DNA of 64,000 bases from NCBI GenBank assembly GCA_943736015.1, contig OX031056.1, positions 71,389,277 through 71,453,276 on the forward strand, in the 5' to 3' direction. The translations under genes and the position numbers were made by a program. Below, piece after piece: positions 22,341 through 33,765 of the stretch. The stretch comes from Tridacna crocea (Eukaryota; Mollusca; Bivalvia; Cardiida; Cardiidae). Each line of letters opens with the position of its first letter. Position 1 is the stretch's first letter. The notes under the pieces were generated by a model, which was given only the letters and a program-made list of their open reading frames with translations, was not told where the DNA came from and did not search any database.

Positions 22341-22736
22341 TTAACTCTTTAGCACCTGGCAAGATTTTACACTTGTCGTAATTCAAAGTTTTTGCAGACT
22401 ACATGATAGATACAGCTCTAAGTTTGTCCTTGAAACGATGATTATGTGGGAAAATAGCCAGTGGCTTGGAAAGAAAATTGCGCAAAGTACTGGTAAAAGA
22501 AACTCCAGGAACGCATGAATAGGTGCTTTGGCCGCAGCTATATATCTGAAATACTGTTTTAAACGGCATGAAACACCATGCAATCAAACAATTGTCCTTG
22601 AAAGGGTAGAAAGCCTTGTGAGAAATGGAGAAAAAACTGGCTACAAGCATTTCCTTCTTTCATCTTTTCCCTTAGTATTTTCAAAAGCCTTATCTTTCAA
22701 GTTTGTTAAAAGTCAAAATTCTGAGGTAAGGGGTTA
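22341..22736 (-). mobile_element. FB-A MITE interrupted by a SINE
   Basis: TTAACTCTTTAGCACCTGGC to GAGGTAAGGGGTTAA, with a worn hairpin (GGAGAAAAAACTGGCTACAA). The SINE lies in the outer left arm. Confidence 0.8.
22436..22591 (+). repeat. 5'-truncated SINE nested in FB-A
   Basis: Body and tail only (AATAGCCAGTGGCTTGGAAA...GAAATACTGTTTTAAACGGC...CAATCAAACA), flanked by a perfect 12-bp duplication TTGTCCTTGAAA at 22424-22435 and 22592-22603, as expected from LINE-driven insertion. Confidence 0.92.
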
Positions 22737-23037
22737 AAGCATGTGCGTGACAGAAACACTTGTGCATTTTTCTTTTCACAGCTTTGTTGTTTTTTTTCAC
22801 AGGACATTCACAAAATCTTTTGTCAAAATTGCTTGCTGCAGTAATCAATGTACATGTAGCATTGTATTTGACAACAGAATTTCTTCATTATTGAAAGTTT
22901 AATTTGCATCTGTGACAGTTTAATTAAACAGGCTTAAATAATGGGAGTTGTCGTCAAAAAAGATACCGTACAAAAAAACCATCTTTGAAGTCTTTTTATA
23001 CATACTGTCAAATTGTCAGGGGTGGGGGGGCTGCGGA
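22737..23037. other. No feature recognised
   Basis: AT-rich intron sequence with a G run near 23024. Confidence 0.4.
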
Positions 23038-23184
23038 GCATTTGCAGATTTGCAGACAACAAAATGAAAGTGACTGAAAATTTGAAATTTGTTTTGTATA
23101 GGGTAGAAAACATTGTGGAAAAAAAAGGAGAAAATGCTGGTTATCAGGTTCGTCAAAAGTTTGGATTGTGTGGTAATGGGTTAA
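23038..23184 (-). mobile_element. FB-A copy lacking one hairpin arm
   Basis: CATTTGCAGATTTGCAGACA...GGAGAAAATGCTGGTTATCA runs straight into GTTCGTCAAAAGTTTGGATT and ends GGTAATGGGTTAA. Confidence 0.75.
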
Positions 23185-23239
23185 TATCATTAGAATGACA
23201 AAAAAAAAAATACTGCTACCATAAGAGCAGTGTTTATTT

Positions 23240-23632
23240 CATCTTCGCAAGCCAAGCTTACGATCACTACGTGGATCTTACCTTTGCTGATTGAGCCCGA
23301 TTTGGAGATTCCTGCGATGCGCCCTCTGGTGGTTATTACCCCCCTTTACATCATAATTCTAAAAGCCAATGAAATATCATTATACAAACGCTTATGAATA
23401 CACATGAAGCGATAAGCAGACATCCAAGTTGGTTTCCACGTTTACCTTCTATTCGAAAGGTAGTGACCTTGTTCTATTTTTATCAAAGATGAAATGCTAC
23501 GAGCGATTTCATTTGTTGCAGCTAGAGCTGGCTGCATACAATGAAACAGGGGATCGGGGGAATATAAAAATCAAGCTCAATCCGCCAAGGGTAGAGTAGC
23601 GTAGTGAATCGTCAGCCTTGGCTTGCGAAGAT
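23240..23632. mobile_element. MITE F, copy 2
   Basis: CATCTTCGCAAGCCAAGCTT and GCCTTGGCTTGCGAAGATG are near-perfect inverted tips; the interior matches copy 1. Confidence 0.85.
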
Positions 23633-23834
23633 GTGTTTATTAGAGAAAGCAGTTATCATTTGATTAGAATGCACAAAATAAATGGGCTATACTCTGACAA
23701 AAGGGGATTTTATACAGCTGTGTGATCCATTATAACATAAGCAAGTCATTTTATATTTATGGATCTGTGAAATGTAATTTGTCTGACATTCTACTGGATT
23801 TTAAGGTAGAATGTCCTGTGACATGCATAATATT

Positions 23835-23910
23835 TACCAGTGCCAAAATGTTTACACCCATGTCAGCCTGTGCGGACTGTGCAGGCTGACATGGGTTGAA
23901 ACTTTTTGCA
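23835..23910. mobile_element. Short palindrome K (AGCCTGTGC family)
   Basis: CCCATGTCAGCCTGTGCGGA pairs with TGTGCAGGCTGACATGGG. Related copies at 51855-51930, 61790-61835 and 62770-62870 share the outer AAACTTTTTGCAGAAG-like flank. Confidence 0.7.
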
Positions 23911-23916
23911 GAAGTA

Positions 23917-24121
23917 TTAACCCTTTCCCAAACAAGCCCTAGTCTTTTGAAAACACTGTGGGAAAAGGAGAACTTGCTCGTAACGAGCAATTTCTCCTTT
24001 TCCCACAGTGTTTTCTACCCGCTTGGAGAACTTTCTGCCATTTTTATCAAATTTGAAATTGTCGTCTGCAAACTTTTTCAGTTTCGAAGAGTCTAAAATT
24101 TGTCGTTTGGGAAAGGGTTAA
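23917..24121 (+). mobile_element. FB-C foldback MITE
   Basis: TTAACCCTTTCCCAAACAAG to CGTTTGGGAAAGGGTTAA. Stem GGAGAACTTGCTCGTAACGA: FB-A-like base and FB-B-like tip. The right arm (TTTCTGCCATTTTTATCAAA) is specific to this group. Confidence 0.9.
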
Positions 24122-24378
24122 GCACCCTTTTCGCAGAATATGGCTCAAATATGAATACATGTACAGTATTACCAATATGTCCCAAACAATAAATTTATCG
24201 CCGAGGACATTTTTTCAGTAATCAAGATATTTGACTGCCCATTTTGGCATCATGTCTCGTTATGAATTGTCCAATAAAAATGGTTTATTGCTCTGGTCCC
24301 AGCCAATTTCAGTTATACTCTGCATAAGGCAAAATTGAATTATGGTGATAATTTCGTAGATCTGGTCTGTTCGTCTAT

Positions 24379-24444
24379 TTAACTCGTTACCAAATGATGA
24401 AAATGTTAGACTCTACCAAACTGAAAGCATGTGCAGAGGACTAA
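24379..24444 (-). mobile_element. FB-A end fragment
   Basis: TTAACTCGTTACCAAATGAT...CTGAAAGCATGTGCAGAGGA, cut off where the next copy begins. Confidence 0.75.
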
Positions 24445-24673
24445 TTAACTCTTTACGAAATGACAAAATCTTAGACTACTCCAAATTTAAAGCATTTGCA
24501 GATGACAAAATTAATGTGACTCAAAATTTGCAGGTTCTAGTGGGAAGGGAAGAAAACATGGTGGGAAAAGGAGAAAATGCTGGTTACCAGCATTTTCTCC
24601 CTTTTCCTACAGTGTTTTTCAAATGCCTTGTTCCTCAGGGTGTTAAAACTTGGAATTATGTGGTAAGGGGTTG
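24445..24673 (-). mobile_element. FB-A MITE, complete
   Basis: TTAACTCTTTACGAAATGAC to GTGGTAAGGGGTTG; strong hairpin. Confidence 0.88.
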
Positions 24674-26199
24674 TATAATCAAAGAAGCAAATCCATTTTG
24701 TAAAAAGTTTCAGTCATTTTCATGGGACCTAAATCGAGTCTAATTGGGTCACCGGAAGGTGGGTCTGAGCCCCAATGCTTAGGCCATTTAGGATTACTAA
24801 AAGTCTTTTGGATGAGATGCCGTGTGACAATGCTATACACTGTGCACGGTAAAAAAACATGACATTGTGTTACCTAGGATCATTGTCTGCGCATGTCATA
24901 TTCTTCGAAGTCTTATATGACGCATCACTAGCCCCAAAAGCAGGCTGACTAATACTACGCTCTATAAAGTAGCAATGTAGAAAATAGCTTTTATCAATAC
25001 GTTTGAGGAGAAATGAGAGCTGCTTTAGCTCCAGATTTCTCTAAACTGCTGATCATAGCTGAGTGAATTGCACGTGGTAGCATTTTATTGAGTTTACTCG
25101 TAAGACACAATATAGGGATCATTTGAAAAAATTGGTTGTTATGTCAAGTTATTTTATATTTACACCAGTCCTACATCAGTGAAACCTATGTGTAATCATT
25201 TGTTAGTGTATGTTCAAGTCTCAGCCAAAATTTGAGCACCTAAGATCAAAAGGCCTCCGAGATATAACATGAAACATACCCCCAAAATGGTGCTTTTTTT
25301 GCGTTATGTTGTTGCACTTAGAATTTCACTCTTTTTTCAATTTGTACTACTTGTTAAATATTCTGGTAAGTGCTCATTAGGTATATTCAACAGTTAGTAA
25401 AATTATCAAGGATTAATTTGATGTTTGATTTGTTAAAACTGGTTAAAGAACATGAAAAATATGACAAAAACTGTAAATGTAGTAGCATGTTATGCAAATT
25501 TAATCTTTAATATCTCTTGTTTGTTATAGGATGAAAAAACCTTCTTAATACAACTTTTTAAAGTACTTTTTGTTATAGAATTACAACTATGATAAGGTTG
25601 ATCAACATGGAAAAGCATTTGGAAGTATTATTAACAAAAAAAAATTTTCATGATTTTTTCAAATGTACAAAATGCCTTTTCAGAAAAATAGTAGAGTCCG
25701 TAACCATGTAAAATTCAGTGGATATAAATCTCTAAAGATACTTCACAGCAATTCATTATTCACTCATGACCTACACAGATTTCAGAAAATACATTCGACA
25801 ACATCTTTCCCCTAAGACAAAGTGGTTAACCAACTTTAATGGTTACGGACTCTACAAAAAATGTGTAGTGTCCGTAACCTTAAAAAAAAAAACGTTTTCC
25901 TCATTTTTTTTTGCCCCACTTAAAATCACAAATTATGTTCTAATGTATTATTTTCATCAAATATAGCATCCCTTCTTTATTTTGAGGATCATGATTGGTG
26001 ATGTAATACGGTAAATCTCCTTGATCGCATCATATCTATAAACACCATTTTTTCCACTGTGGCATCACTGTAAATAGTTTAGTCATAGAAAATCTATTCA
26101 AATGATTCATTATAAATCAGTTTGTTTTATCAGCTTGTTACGGGAGACCACTCCTTCCTGCATGGCATACTCCCGATTTAAATACAATACCTGGCTACT

Positions 26200-26345
26200 G
26201 CGTCAGGGAGATATCTCTTTGGCTCAGTGGTTAGGTTATTGGCTTTGCGTCCGGGAGTTCGGAGTTCGAATCCCGCTCCGATCCTTATTTCTGCCATGCA
26301 TTTATTCATTTGTTTCTTTGTTACGGACTTCGTTCGTAAGAAGCT
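26200..26345 (+). repeat. tRNA-derived SINE head
   Basis: CTCTTTGGCTCAGTGGTTAG (A box) and GGAGTTCGAATCCCGCTCCG (B box). No anticodon-stem or acceptor-stem pairing convincing enough for a functional tRNA gene. Confidence 0.65.
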
Positions 26346-26863
26346 TAATATGGTTCCAACATTAAAAACACCAAAGTTTTCCAGCTAATAAGTTAATAAA
26401 GGTTAAGTTTATTTCCCATCTTTCTTTACCAATAATTGTGTAGTGTCCGTAACCAAATTATTATAAAACTAAAATTATACTTTTGCTGCACAAAAAAACA
26501 AAATTTAGCTATCTTTTACATTCTGTAGGTAACATTACTAATTGAAAAAGCTTTATTGGCACAATTTATATTTTCAAGATACATTTTGTTGAAATGGTAG
26601 TTTTCTCCCTTAATATCATTCACTGAGATATAATTGCAGTATTTTATAAGCGTCAGTAACTTAAAGGCAGACATATTTCCAAAGCTTAAATATCCATTAT
26701 TCAGACAGGATACAATTCCAAATAAAATACCAGAACATGTTCTTTACACAGATGATAATAAAGAATGGTGTGAAAGTTACGGACACTACATGATTTAATA
26801 CATAGTATATATCAAACATTTTGACATTAAGTTACACAGAAATAATAATAACATAGCTTTTGT

Positions 26864-27490
26864 TAAAGATGCCTATCTACAGCCAGTGAGCAGAAACGCT
26901 GTTAATTTCGAAAAGAAAAATAGAATGGTACAGAAATCTGTCCTTTGTGTATACAAGGATAAATTACTGACATATATCGTGTAAATGAAAAAAGAAACAC
27001 GGGGGTTTGTGTGAAAAACCCAAAATTGGCCAGAAGAAAACTGGCTGACGATTGAAGCTGTAAACAATGGCGGTGACTCACGGAAATTTATCGTTGGTTT
27101 CCGCCCAGAGTCGGATACGGTGTAACTTACATATAGGCCTCGATCTCCATGTAAAAATAGAGGCTGCAACAGAGAAACATCCATTTTCCTTTATTTACCG
27201 CATCAGGGCCAAGGTCAAATATAGTCACGTTACAGAATGCATGATCATCATACCAATCTACCCGAGTGTATAACCTATATCGAAAATCTTCGATTCAAAA
27301 TCCGGAAACGACCAGTCTGTTTACATTGAAGGCCACAAGTCAGCGAAATGCATTTTCTATCAGGTGTAATCTAAGCAACCTTGCAACCGTCAGGCGCAAT
27401 ATTTGGCATAGATATATAAGAATGACTATATTTTGATAAAAAAAAAAAAATGAGTGAAAACTGGCTTAAAATGAGTATTATTGCCTCTTT
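26864..27490 (+). repeat. Dispersed repeat E, copy 2
   Basis: Matches 5908-6555 throughout, for example GGAAATTTATCGTTGGTTTC and AATGACTATATTTTGATAAA. Confidence 0.78.
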
Positions 27491-27534
27491 AATTGATTTT
27501 GATAACACTTACAAGCTAGATGTTGAAACTTACT

Positions 27535-27763
27535 TTTACCCATTACCACTCAATCCCTGATTTTGACGCCCCTGAGAAAGAAGCTACTTGAAAACACTGT
27601 GGGAAAAGGAGAAAATGCTGGTAACCAGCATTTTCTCCTTTTCCCACAGTGTTTTCTACCCTTTTCAGAACGAATTTCTATTTTTCAGTCACCTTTATTT
27701 TTTCGTCTGCAAATGCTTTCAATTTGGACCAGTCTAAAATTTTCTTGTGTGGTAATGAGTTAA
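27535..27763 (+). mobile_element. FB-A MITE, complete, CACTGTGG stem
   Basis: TTTACCCATTACCACTCAAT to GTGTGGTAATGAGTTAA. The arms read AACACTGTGGG...CCCACAGTGTT, perfectly paired. Confidence 0.93.
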
Positions 27764-27819
27764 GGCCAAAATCAATTACAATATACTGTTTAACACAAAC
27801 ATAATTTAGACGCCTACAA

Positions 27820-28045
27820 ATCGAGGCTAAGTGCAAAACTATTGTAACTAAAAACCCATCTTAAACACCCAAGTTTAGAGGCAAATTTGGCACTTTAGTA
27901 AACAATGTAAATTTAGGTGCCATTGCTCATGATTTTACATTGTTTACTGAAGAAAACATCTTATAACCCCTATAAAGGAGTCAGTTGTGCCCCTAAACTT
28001 GGGGTTTTAGATTGGTTTTGAGTTACAACAGTTTTGCACTCGAAA
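27820..28045. mobile_element. Palindromic MITE N
   Basis: AAGTGCAAAACTATTGTAAC...CCAAGTTTAGAGGCA pairs with TGCCCCTAAACTTGGGGTTT...GTTACAACAGTTTTGCACTC. A second, inner palindrome pairs AGTAAACAATGTAAA with TTTACATTGTTTACT. Confidence 0.8.
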
Positions 28046-28076
28046 TGTTCTATTTTACTTACTTTGACTGGTGTTC

Positions 28077-28235
28077 ATTTGCTGGTTGATTGGAGTTTAA
28101 TGCCCCTTTCAACATCTATGTTATATCACGGCAGTCAGTGCATCCCATGTTTTCCTGGCTTACTCACACCAGTACTTACACAACCTTCTTTCCATTCGCT
28201 GACAACTTTCCCACTTGATACAGAGGCGGGAGGTA
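28077..28235 (-). repeat. SINE body and tail fragment
   Basis: Minus-strand TGAAAGGGGCATTAAACTCC and a body with GTGTGAGTAAGCCAGGAAAA. No tRNA head. Confidence 0.6.
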
Positions 28236-29350
28236 AAATTTTACACTTCGTTTTTGAGCCCAAAGAAATAACAGACATTTCCAAAAAGTTGATGAAAGAC
28301 TATAAATATGTTCATTTCCATTAAAGGAAAAAGCGTAGTGTCCGTAACTAGACCATGAACAGATTTATATCTATATTAGAACTATCATGTGCCCAAAAAA
28401 AGAACCTTTGCTAATAGTTTTCATGTATATTCCTACAGAAATAGGTATATGAGAACATAATATGATGTCATTCATACGAAAACAGTTGTCAAAGAGTTCA
28501 TTTCTTTTTTCTGCATTGTTCATATTTGTATTTGCAAAAATTACTGATATACAGGGATTTTTTTTAATTAAATCATAAATTACATAATAAAGTATTGAAA
28601 TAAGCACAGTTCAATACAAATTTCAAGATAATAGACAGGTTTGCCTTTGTCATATTCATGTAGAGTCCGTAACCAAATTTACAGCTTTTTCGTTTTCAAA
28701 ATTTGAATTGATATAGACAGACTCTGATAAAACTTTTTTTATTTCTGTATGTTGATTATAAGTTAAACTTCAAGTTTTGTGTAATAATAGTGTCTAAAGA
28801 TGAGAACTTTATTTTTGAGCAGAGTTGAAACATGGCAATTTTTCAGCAATAATTTTTGCAAGATTTCTTGTAAGGATTATGAGATGTAATTATCATTTTG
28901 GGTTGTATTTTTTGTTTTATACCAGTTAAAAATATGAGGAAATTTGAACTGTATGACATAAAAAAAAAAGAAAAACATAATTTCAAGTATTTTATTGATG
29001 TTATATCCCTGTGTAGTGTCCGTAACAAGCTCTAGAAGGTCAATTTGTCTGCTAACAAAAAATGTATTTCGTGCGCAGCAATCTACAAGATATTTTGGTT
29101 TCTTGAACTTAAAGCATAGTACTAAATGAAAAACTACTTCTTTTGTCAATTTAGGGACCTTCATTTTTCACCCCCAAGTGCAACACTACTGTTCCCTATA
29201 TTGTGTCTTACCCCTAAGTGTTTATTTTAGTTTGAAATTCAAAGTAACTGTTGTCGCGTAGGAAAGTGGTTCGGTTCTGTACCCAGGATGCCCAAATTAG
29301 GTAGATGAGTATTTATAGAATGCCATCTAGCGGGAGATAATGACATAGAA

Positions 29351-29535
29351 TGGGTGTCATCCTGTATCTTGCACTATCCTCCGTTACATAATTAACACGC
29401 ATGTGGGCTGCAACCAGCGGCAAATTCAAATTCAGGTTTTAAATTTCATTTGTGGGGAAGAGTTCAAAGAAGCATAAATCGAAAAATCTCATGCGCCAGC
29501 TGTAATAGTTTACTCTTTCCATGCAGTCTACAACA
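29351..29535. other. No feature recognised
   Basis: Unassigned intron sequence. Confidence 0.4.
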
Positions 29536-29537
29536 CC

Positions 29538-29805
29538 AAAAGCTTTTGTGGACAGTGTAGATCAGGATCAGACTATACAGAGTGTGCAGTCTGATCTATG
29601 ATTGGTGTACTGTCCAATGAACATTCTAGATTATGACTGGACAGTGTCTCTTGATGTTGCAGAAAAACTGTATTTTTGGCCAGTGAGAGTTAATCCTTTA
29701 GCTGCTAAGTGCACCTCGCTGTCTTTTGGTGGAAAGTGTAGATCAAGATCAGACTGCACAGAATGTGCAGTCTGATCTTGGATCTGCACTTTCTGATAAG
29801 AAGAC
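29538..29805. mobile_element. Two copies of palindrome J
   Basis: GTGTAGATCAGGATCAGACT...GTGCAGTCTGATC and GTGTAGATCAAGATCAGACT...GTGCAGTCTGATCTTGGATC are hairpins about 55-60 bp long inside longer, less paired flanks. The family recurs at seven other sites. Confidence 0.75.
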
Positions 29806-29810
29806 TTAAA

Positions 29811-30170
29811 TTTTTCTCACACAAAAAAGTAAATTGAAACAACATTTTTTTTCAGGTTTCTATTATCTGTTGGAAAGTTTCATTTCTTTTACTTAGCAGA
29901 TTGAAGAATTATGTTCTAAAGGAGTATAGAAAAATGTCATGTCATCACATTTTGTCTCTACCATGTCATAGGGAGGGGAAAAATCAATTAATCACACAAC
30001 TTCTGGAATGCAACTTTTATGACGACATTTTGACAGCTCTATGACTAAAGGAGAAATTGGTTTGACAATCAATTTTTCCTCCTGCAAAATTGTTTTTATT
30101 TTTATTCACATGCATGTACATGTATCATTATTAATTTGATTTGATAAGATGTACACTCAGCAAAACTTCT
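29811..30170. other. No feature recognised
   Basis: AT-rich intron sequence without visible repeats. Confidence 0.4.
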
Positions 30171-30171
30171 A

Positions 30172-30425
30172 ATCTGTCAGCTCAGTCGGTAGACTACGGA
30201 CTTCATGGGGGTCGCTGGTTCGATCCCAGGCTTGGCCAATTTCTTTCCGAGGATTGATGATAGTCTTGGTGACAGGACTCATCCGTCTGTCACAGCTGAC
30301 CATTGTTTCGATGGTTGTTAGGTGGTGGAAAGCAACTAGTAGCTTCTGTAAAGTTCTGGTAAAAGAAAATCCAGAAAATCATGGATATACTATTAAGTGA
30401 ACTGGCCACAATGATATGACTGAAA
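30172..30425 (+). repeat. tRNA-derived SINE
   Basis: CTGTCAGCTCAGTCGGTAGA (A box), CTGGTTCGATCCCAGGCTTG (B box), then TTTCTTTCCGAGGATTGATG and a tail stopping at GATATGACTGAAATAA where an FB-A copy begins. Confidence 0.85.
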
Positions 30426-30614
30426 TAAAGGCTTTTGAAAAGTTTTGGGAAAAGGAAAAATTGATGGTAACCAGCATTATCTCCTTTTCTCATAATGTTT
30501 TCTACCCTTTGAAGAATAAATTTCATAATTTATGCTTAATATAATTTGTTATCTGTAAATGCTTCCAATTTGAACCAGTTTAAAAATTTTGTTGTTCGGT
30601 AAAGATCGAGTTAA
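30426..30614 (+). mobile_element. FB-A copy, left end lost
   Basis: GGCTTTTGAAAAGTTTTGGG, worn hairpin, then TCTGTAAATGCTTCCAATTT and GAGTTAA. Confidence 0.75.
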
Positions 30615-30676
30615 GATTAAGGCTGAGGTATGATTAAAAAAGTAAAGTGGCTGTTTAGAGGTTTTGTTGAGTATGT

Positions 30677-30905
30677 TTAACCCATTACCACACGACAAGA
30701 TTTTAGACCTGCCCGAATTGAAAGCATTTGCAGACAACAATTTCATAGTGGCTCATATGACGCAATTTTCCTTTGATAGTGTAGAAAACTTTGTGGAAAA
30801 AGGAGAAAATGCTGGTTACCAGCATTTTCTCCTTTTCCCACAATGTTTTCAAAAGGCTTCTTCCTCAGGGTCGTCAAAAGTCGTCACTGTGTAGTAAAGG
30901 GTTAA
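30677..30905 (-). mobile_element. FB-A MITE, complete
   Basis: TTAACCCATTACCACACGAC to GTGTAGTAAAGGGTTAA. Confidence 0.92.
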
Positions 30906-31241
30906 CAAGGATAATATTCTTATTTTGTTTTAATTTGTTTTGTTTTTGGGGGTAAAAAGGCTATACAATTGTAATACTACCTCTTAAGTGCATTACAAGA
31001 GAAAATCTAAATTTGTCGATTTGGTAAGAGTGCAGATTGCATAGAACAATAACTTTGATTATGGAGCTAAATGACTCGCATATTTATGAAAACGAGCTAT
31101 GCTTTGTGAAAGAGGTTTTTAATGCATCTGCGAAAAGTATCGACCCACAAAGTTTAGCCGCAGCACAGTTCGCTAACCATAAATTGTTTTCCGGTTATGT
31201 CAGGTTGAGTAAAAATGTTCAAAGAACTTGTTCCGTGTGAC

Positions 31242-31470
31242 TTAACTCTTTACCTCACGAGAAAATTTTAGACTGGTCCAAATTGAAAGCATTTGCAGAC
31301 AACAAAATAAATGTGACTGAAAATTTGAAATTTGTTTTGTGAAGGGTAGAAAGCATTGTGGGAAAAGGAGAAAATGCTGGTTACCAGCATTTTCTCCTTT
31401 TCCCACAATGTTTTCGAAAGGCTTCTTTCTCAGGGGCGTCAAAAGTAGGGATTGTGTGGTAATAGGTTAA
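31242..31470 (-). mobile_element. FB-A MITE, complete
   Basis: TTAACTCTTTACCTCACGAG to GTGTGGTAATAGGTTAA; near-consensus with a perfect stem. Confidence 0.95.
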
Positions 31471-31594
31471 AGGTTTATATTTAGATACGTATTTTCTTGT
31501 GCGTTGTGTGTGACATTCTATCTGGATGTGATGCATGTAACTATATGAGCCAGAAAATTAAAATACTGGTATATAGCAAGGGTTAATCTATCAT

Positions 31595-31853
31595 CATCCT
31601 CGGATACCCCGGGGTCTCCCTATTTGCTACGCTACATCGACCCCTGGGACAATTGACTAATAAAACTTTGAATCAGCCGCCGAAAATCGATACGAAACGT
31701 CATAGCGTACAGTCCACTCGCCCATCACAAAATGATGATGGAACCAATGAAAAGCCAGCATTCGGCCAGCGGTAAAGCGAGGGAAATTCAATTAATTGTC
31801 CCAGGGGTCGATGTAGCATAGCAAATAGGGAGACCCCGGGGTATCCGAGGATG
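31595..31853. mobile_element. MULE/Merlin-like MITE with long near-perfect TIRs
   Basis: CATCCTCGGATACCCCGGGG continues for about 60 bp and is repeated inverted at the right end with one mismatch. A 9-bp duplication ATCTATCAT flanks it (31586-31594, 31854-31862). Long TIRs with 9-bp duplications fit Mutator-like elements; Merlin (8-9 bp) is an alternative. The near identity of the arms suggests youth. Confidence 0.85.
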
Positions 31854-31862
31854 ATCTATCAT

Positions 31863-32223
31863 ATGGGTTCGAATACCATGGTACAGGAAGCCCTAAGACA
31901 ACCCCGTAAAAGTTAAGAAGTCTATTTACTTGAGTGCTCCAAGATTCTTAGAGATCTATTATCATTACTCTGGGGACACCCGCAGACTCTTTGTGATGTA
32001 ATCAAGGATGAAAGGGGAAAAGAAAATTATTTCAGGAAGTGAACTGGAAATGATATCAGGAACTGAAAATTGCATTATGGGTGGAACAGATAGATCTTAT
32101 TGTTTATGACCCAATCAATGGAAATGACTTACATGGAATGGAAAACTTAGACCTTATTTTGTGACCGTATTAGACAAAGATGTATTCTGCCTTTTATAAC
32201 CTCCCTAGTAGGCCTTCCAACAC
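31863..32223. other. No feature recognised
   Basis: Unassigned intron sequence. Confidence 0.4.
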
Positions 32224-32415
32224 TTAACCCTTTACCCCATAAGGCATTTCTATGGTATCTCAAATTGACTCCAAATAACAGCAAGGATGAAGCAGTTTAT
32301 GTGAATATGATAGCATAGAAAACATTGTCACGAGCAATTTCACCTTTTGCCACAATGTTTTCCAAAGGCTCCTACAAACAACGCGTAGAAATGAGTATCT
32401 ATGGAGTAAGGGTTA
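32224..32415 (-). mobile_element. FB-B copy lacking one hairpin arm
   Basis: TTAACCCTTTACCCCATAAG to GGAGTAAGGGTTAA. The left arm stops at AAACATTG and resumes at TCACGAGCAATTTCACC, i.e. exactly at the hairpin tip. Confidence 0.85.
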
Positions 32416-32436
32416 AAGAGGGGTTGGACACTTGGT

Positions 32437-32662
32437 TTAACCCTTTACCAAATGACAAAATTTTGGGCAGGACCAAATTCAAAACAACTGCAGTCAACAA
32501 ATTAAATCTTGGTAACATGATTTCTGGCTATGATAGGGTAGAAAAACATTGTGGGTAAAGGAGAAAATGCTGGTTACCAGCATTTTCTCCTTTTTCCACA
32601 ATGTTTTTTATAGGCTTCTTTCTCAGAGTTGTTAAAGTCAGGATTGTGTGGTAAAGAGGTAA
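32437..32662 (-). mobile_element. FB-A MITE, complete
   Basis: TTAACCCTTTACCAAATGAC to GTGTGGTAAAGAGGTAA. Confidence 0.88.
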
Positions 32663-33114
32663 TTGAAGCTTGGACTGTGTTTGCTACTTTTTGCCGGAAT
32701 GTTTACAGACATATTTTTGATGCATGTCTAATTTGTTATCATCAAAATACTTTAAGTTATTCGAAAACTCTAAAATTTTGTCATTATGGTAGAAAGTTCA
32801 TTGTTAAATTAATTTTTAGTGGGCAACAACTTTATCATTCTACATTTGATATAAAAAGATCTCTATGGTAAGGGTCACAGAGGCACAATGAAATTGAGCT
32901 CCAAAGGACTGAATGCGAGGGCCAAAGGTGCGAAGCTATGTTGGGGGGGGTCCAGGAGCATGCTCCAGTGGAAAATATTTGAAAAAATGGTGGGATTCCA
33001 GCATTCTAGGGTGTGTTTTTAGCACAAATTATTGGTGCAGCATCATTCTGCATCACCCAATTTTACTGGTAAGGCATGCCACACCAACTGAAATTTTTGG
33101 TGCGCACCTGTAGC
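32663..33114. other. No gene recognised
   Basis: Contains GTTGGGGGGGGTCCAGGAGC, reminiscent of tandem low-complexity linkers, but no exon with splice sites. Confidence 0.35.
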
Positions 33115-33302
33115 ACCCGTGTCTACTCCCATGTGCTAGAAGTACCAGGTTTTTTGTGAGGGAATATCTTTGGGCTAGACACTTTAGCACTCATGACAAG
33201 CACTGGTGAAACCAAGTATGTACATACATAAATGATCCATCACAGTGATACAGCTGGAATAACGGTGCTACCGGCATAAAAGAGCAAATGCACGATTCAA
33301 CC
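33115..33302 (+). repeat. Worn SINE fragment
   Basis: CTAGACACTTTAGCACTCAT...CACTGGTGAAACCAAG and a tail GATACAGCTGGAATAACGGT with CGATTCAACCA align with 4941-5174. Confidence 0.6.
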
Positions 33303-33303
33303 A

Positions 33304-33531
33304 TTAACTCTTTACCAACCGAGAAAAAAGTCTGGACTAAATGTAATTGAAAGTGTTTTCAAAGACAGAATAATTGTAGCTAGAATGATGATATTGTCGT
33401 TGATGGGGAAGAAAACATTTTGGGAAAAGGAGAAAATGCTGGTTACCAGCATTTTCTCCTTTTCCCACAATGTTTTCAAAAGGCCTCTTCCTTAGGTCAT
33501 TAAAAGTCGGGATTGCGTGATAAGGGGATTT
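33304..33531 (-). mobile_element. FB-A MITE
   Basis: TTAACTCTTTACCAACCGAG to ATTGCGTGATAAGGGGATTTA; stem intact, outer left arm diverged. Confidence 0.85.
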
Positions 33532-33765
33532 ATTTACCAAACAACAAAATTTTAGACCTGTCCAAACTGAAAGCATAAAATTGCAGATACCAAGTTTAAT
33601 GTCGCTGAAATGGTAAGATTTATTCTTCGAAGGGTAGAACACAATGCGGGGAGAGGAGAAAAGGCTAGTTACCACCATTTTTCTCTTTCTCCCTCAATGT
33701 TTTTTTTTTTAAAATAAAGCCTTCTTCTTTAAGGTCAATAAAACCCATGATTGTGTGGTTAAGGA
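33532..33765 (-). mobile_element. FB-A MITE, worn, adjoining the previous copy
   Basis: TTTACCAAACAACAAAATTT...GGGTAGAACACAATGCGGGG to GTGTGGTTAAGGAGTAA. Confidence 0.75.

Larger units (their letters stand above)
24900..29350 (+). repeat. Composite repeat with GTAGTGTCCGTAAC motifs
   Basis: Left part (AAGTAGCAATGTAGAAAATA...GAGGAGAAATGAGAGC) and right part (TTTATTTTAGTTTGAAATTC...GAATGCCATCTAGCGGGAGA) are found joined, but short and interrupted, at 39043-40225. This suggests one long repeat with a shorter deletion derivative. Later insertions include a SINE (26200), repeat E (26864), FB-A (27535), MITE N (27820) and a SINE fragment (28077). No protein motif recognised. Confidence 0.55.
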
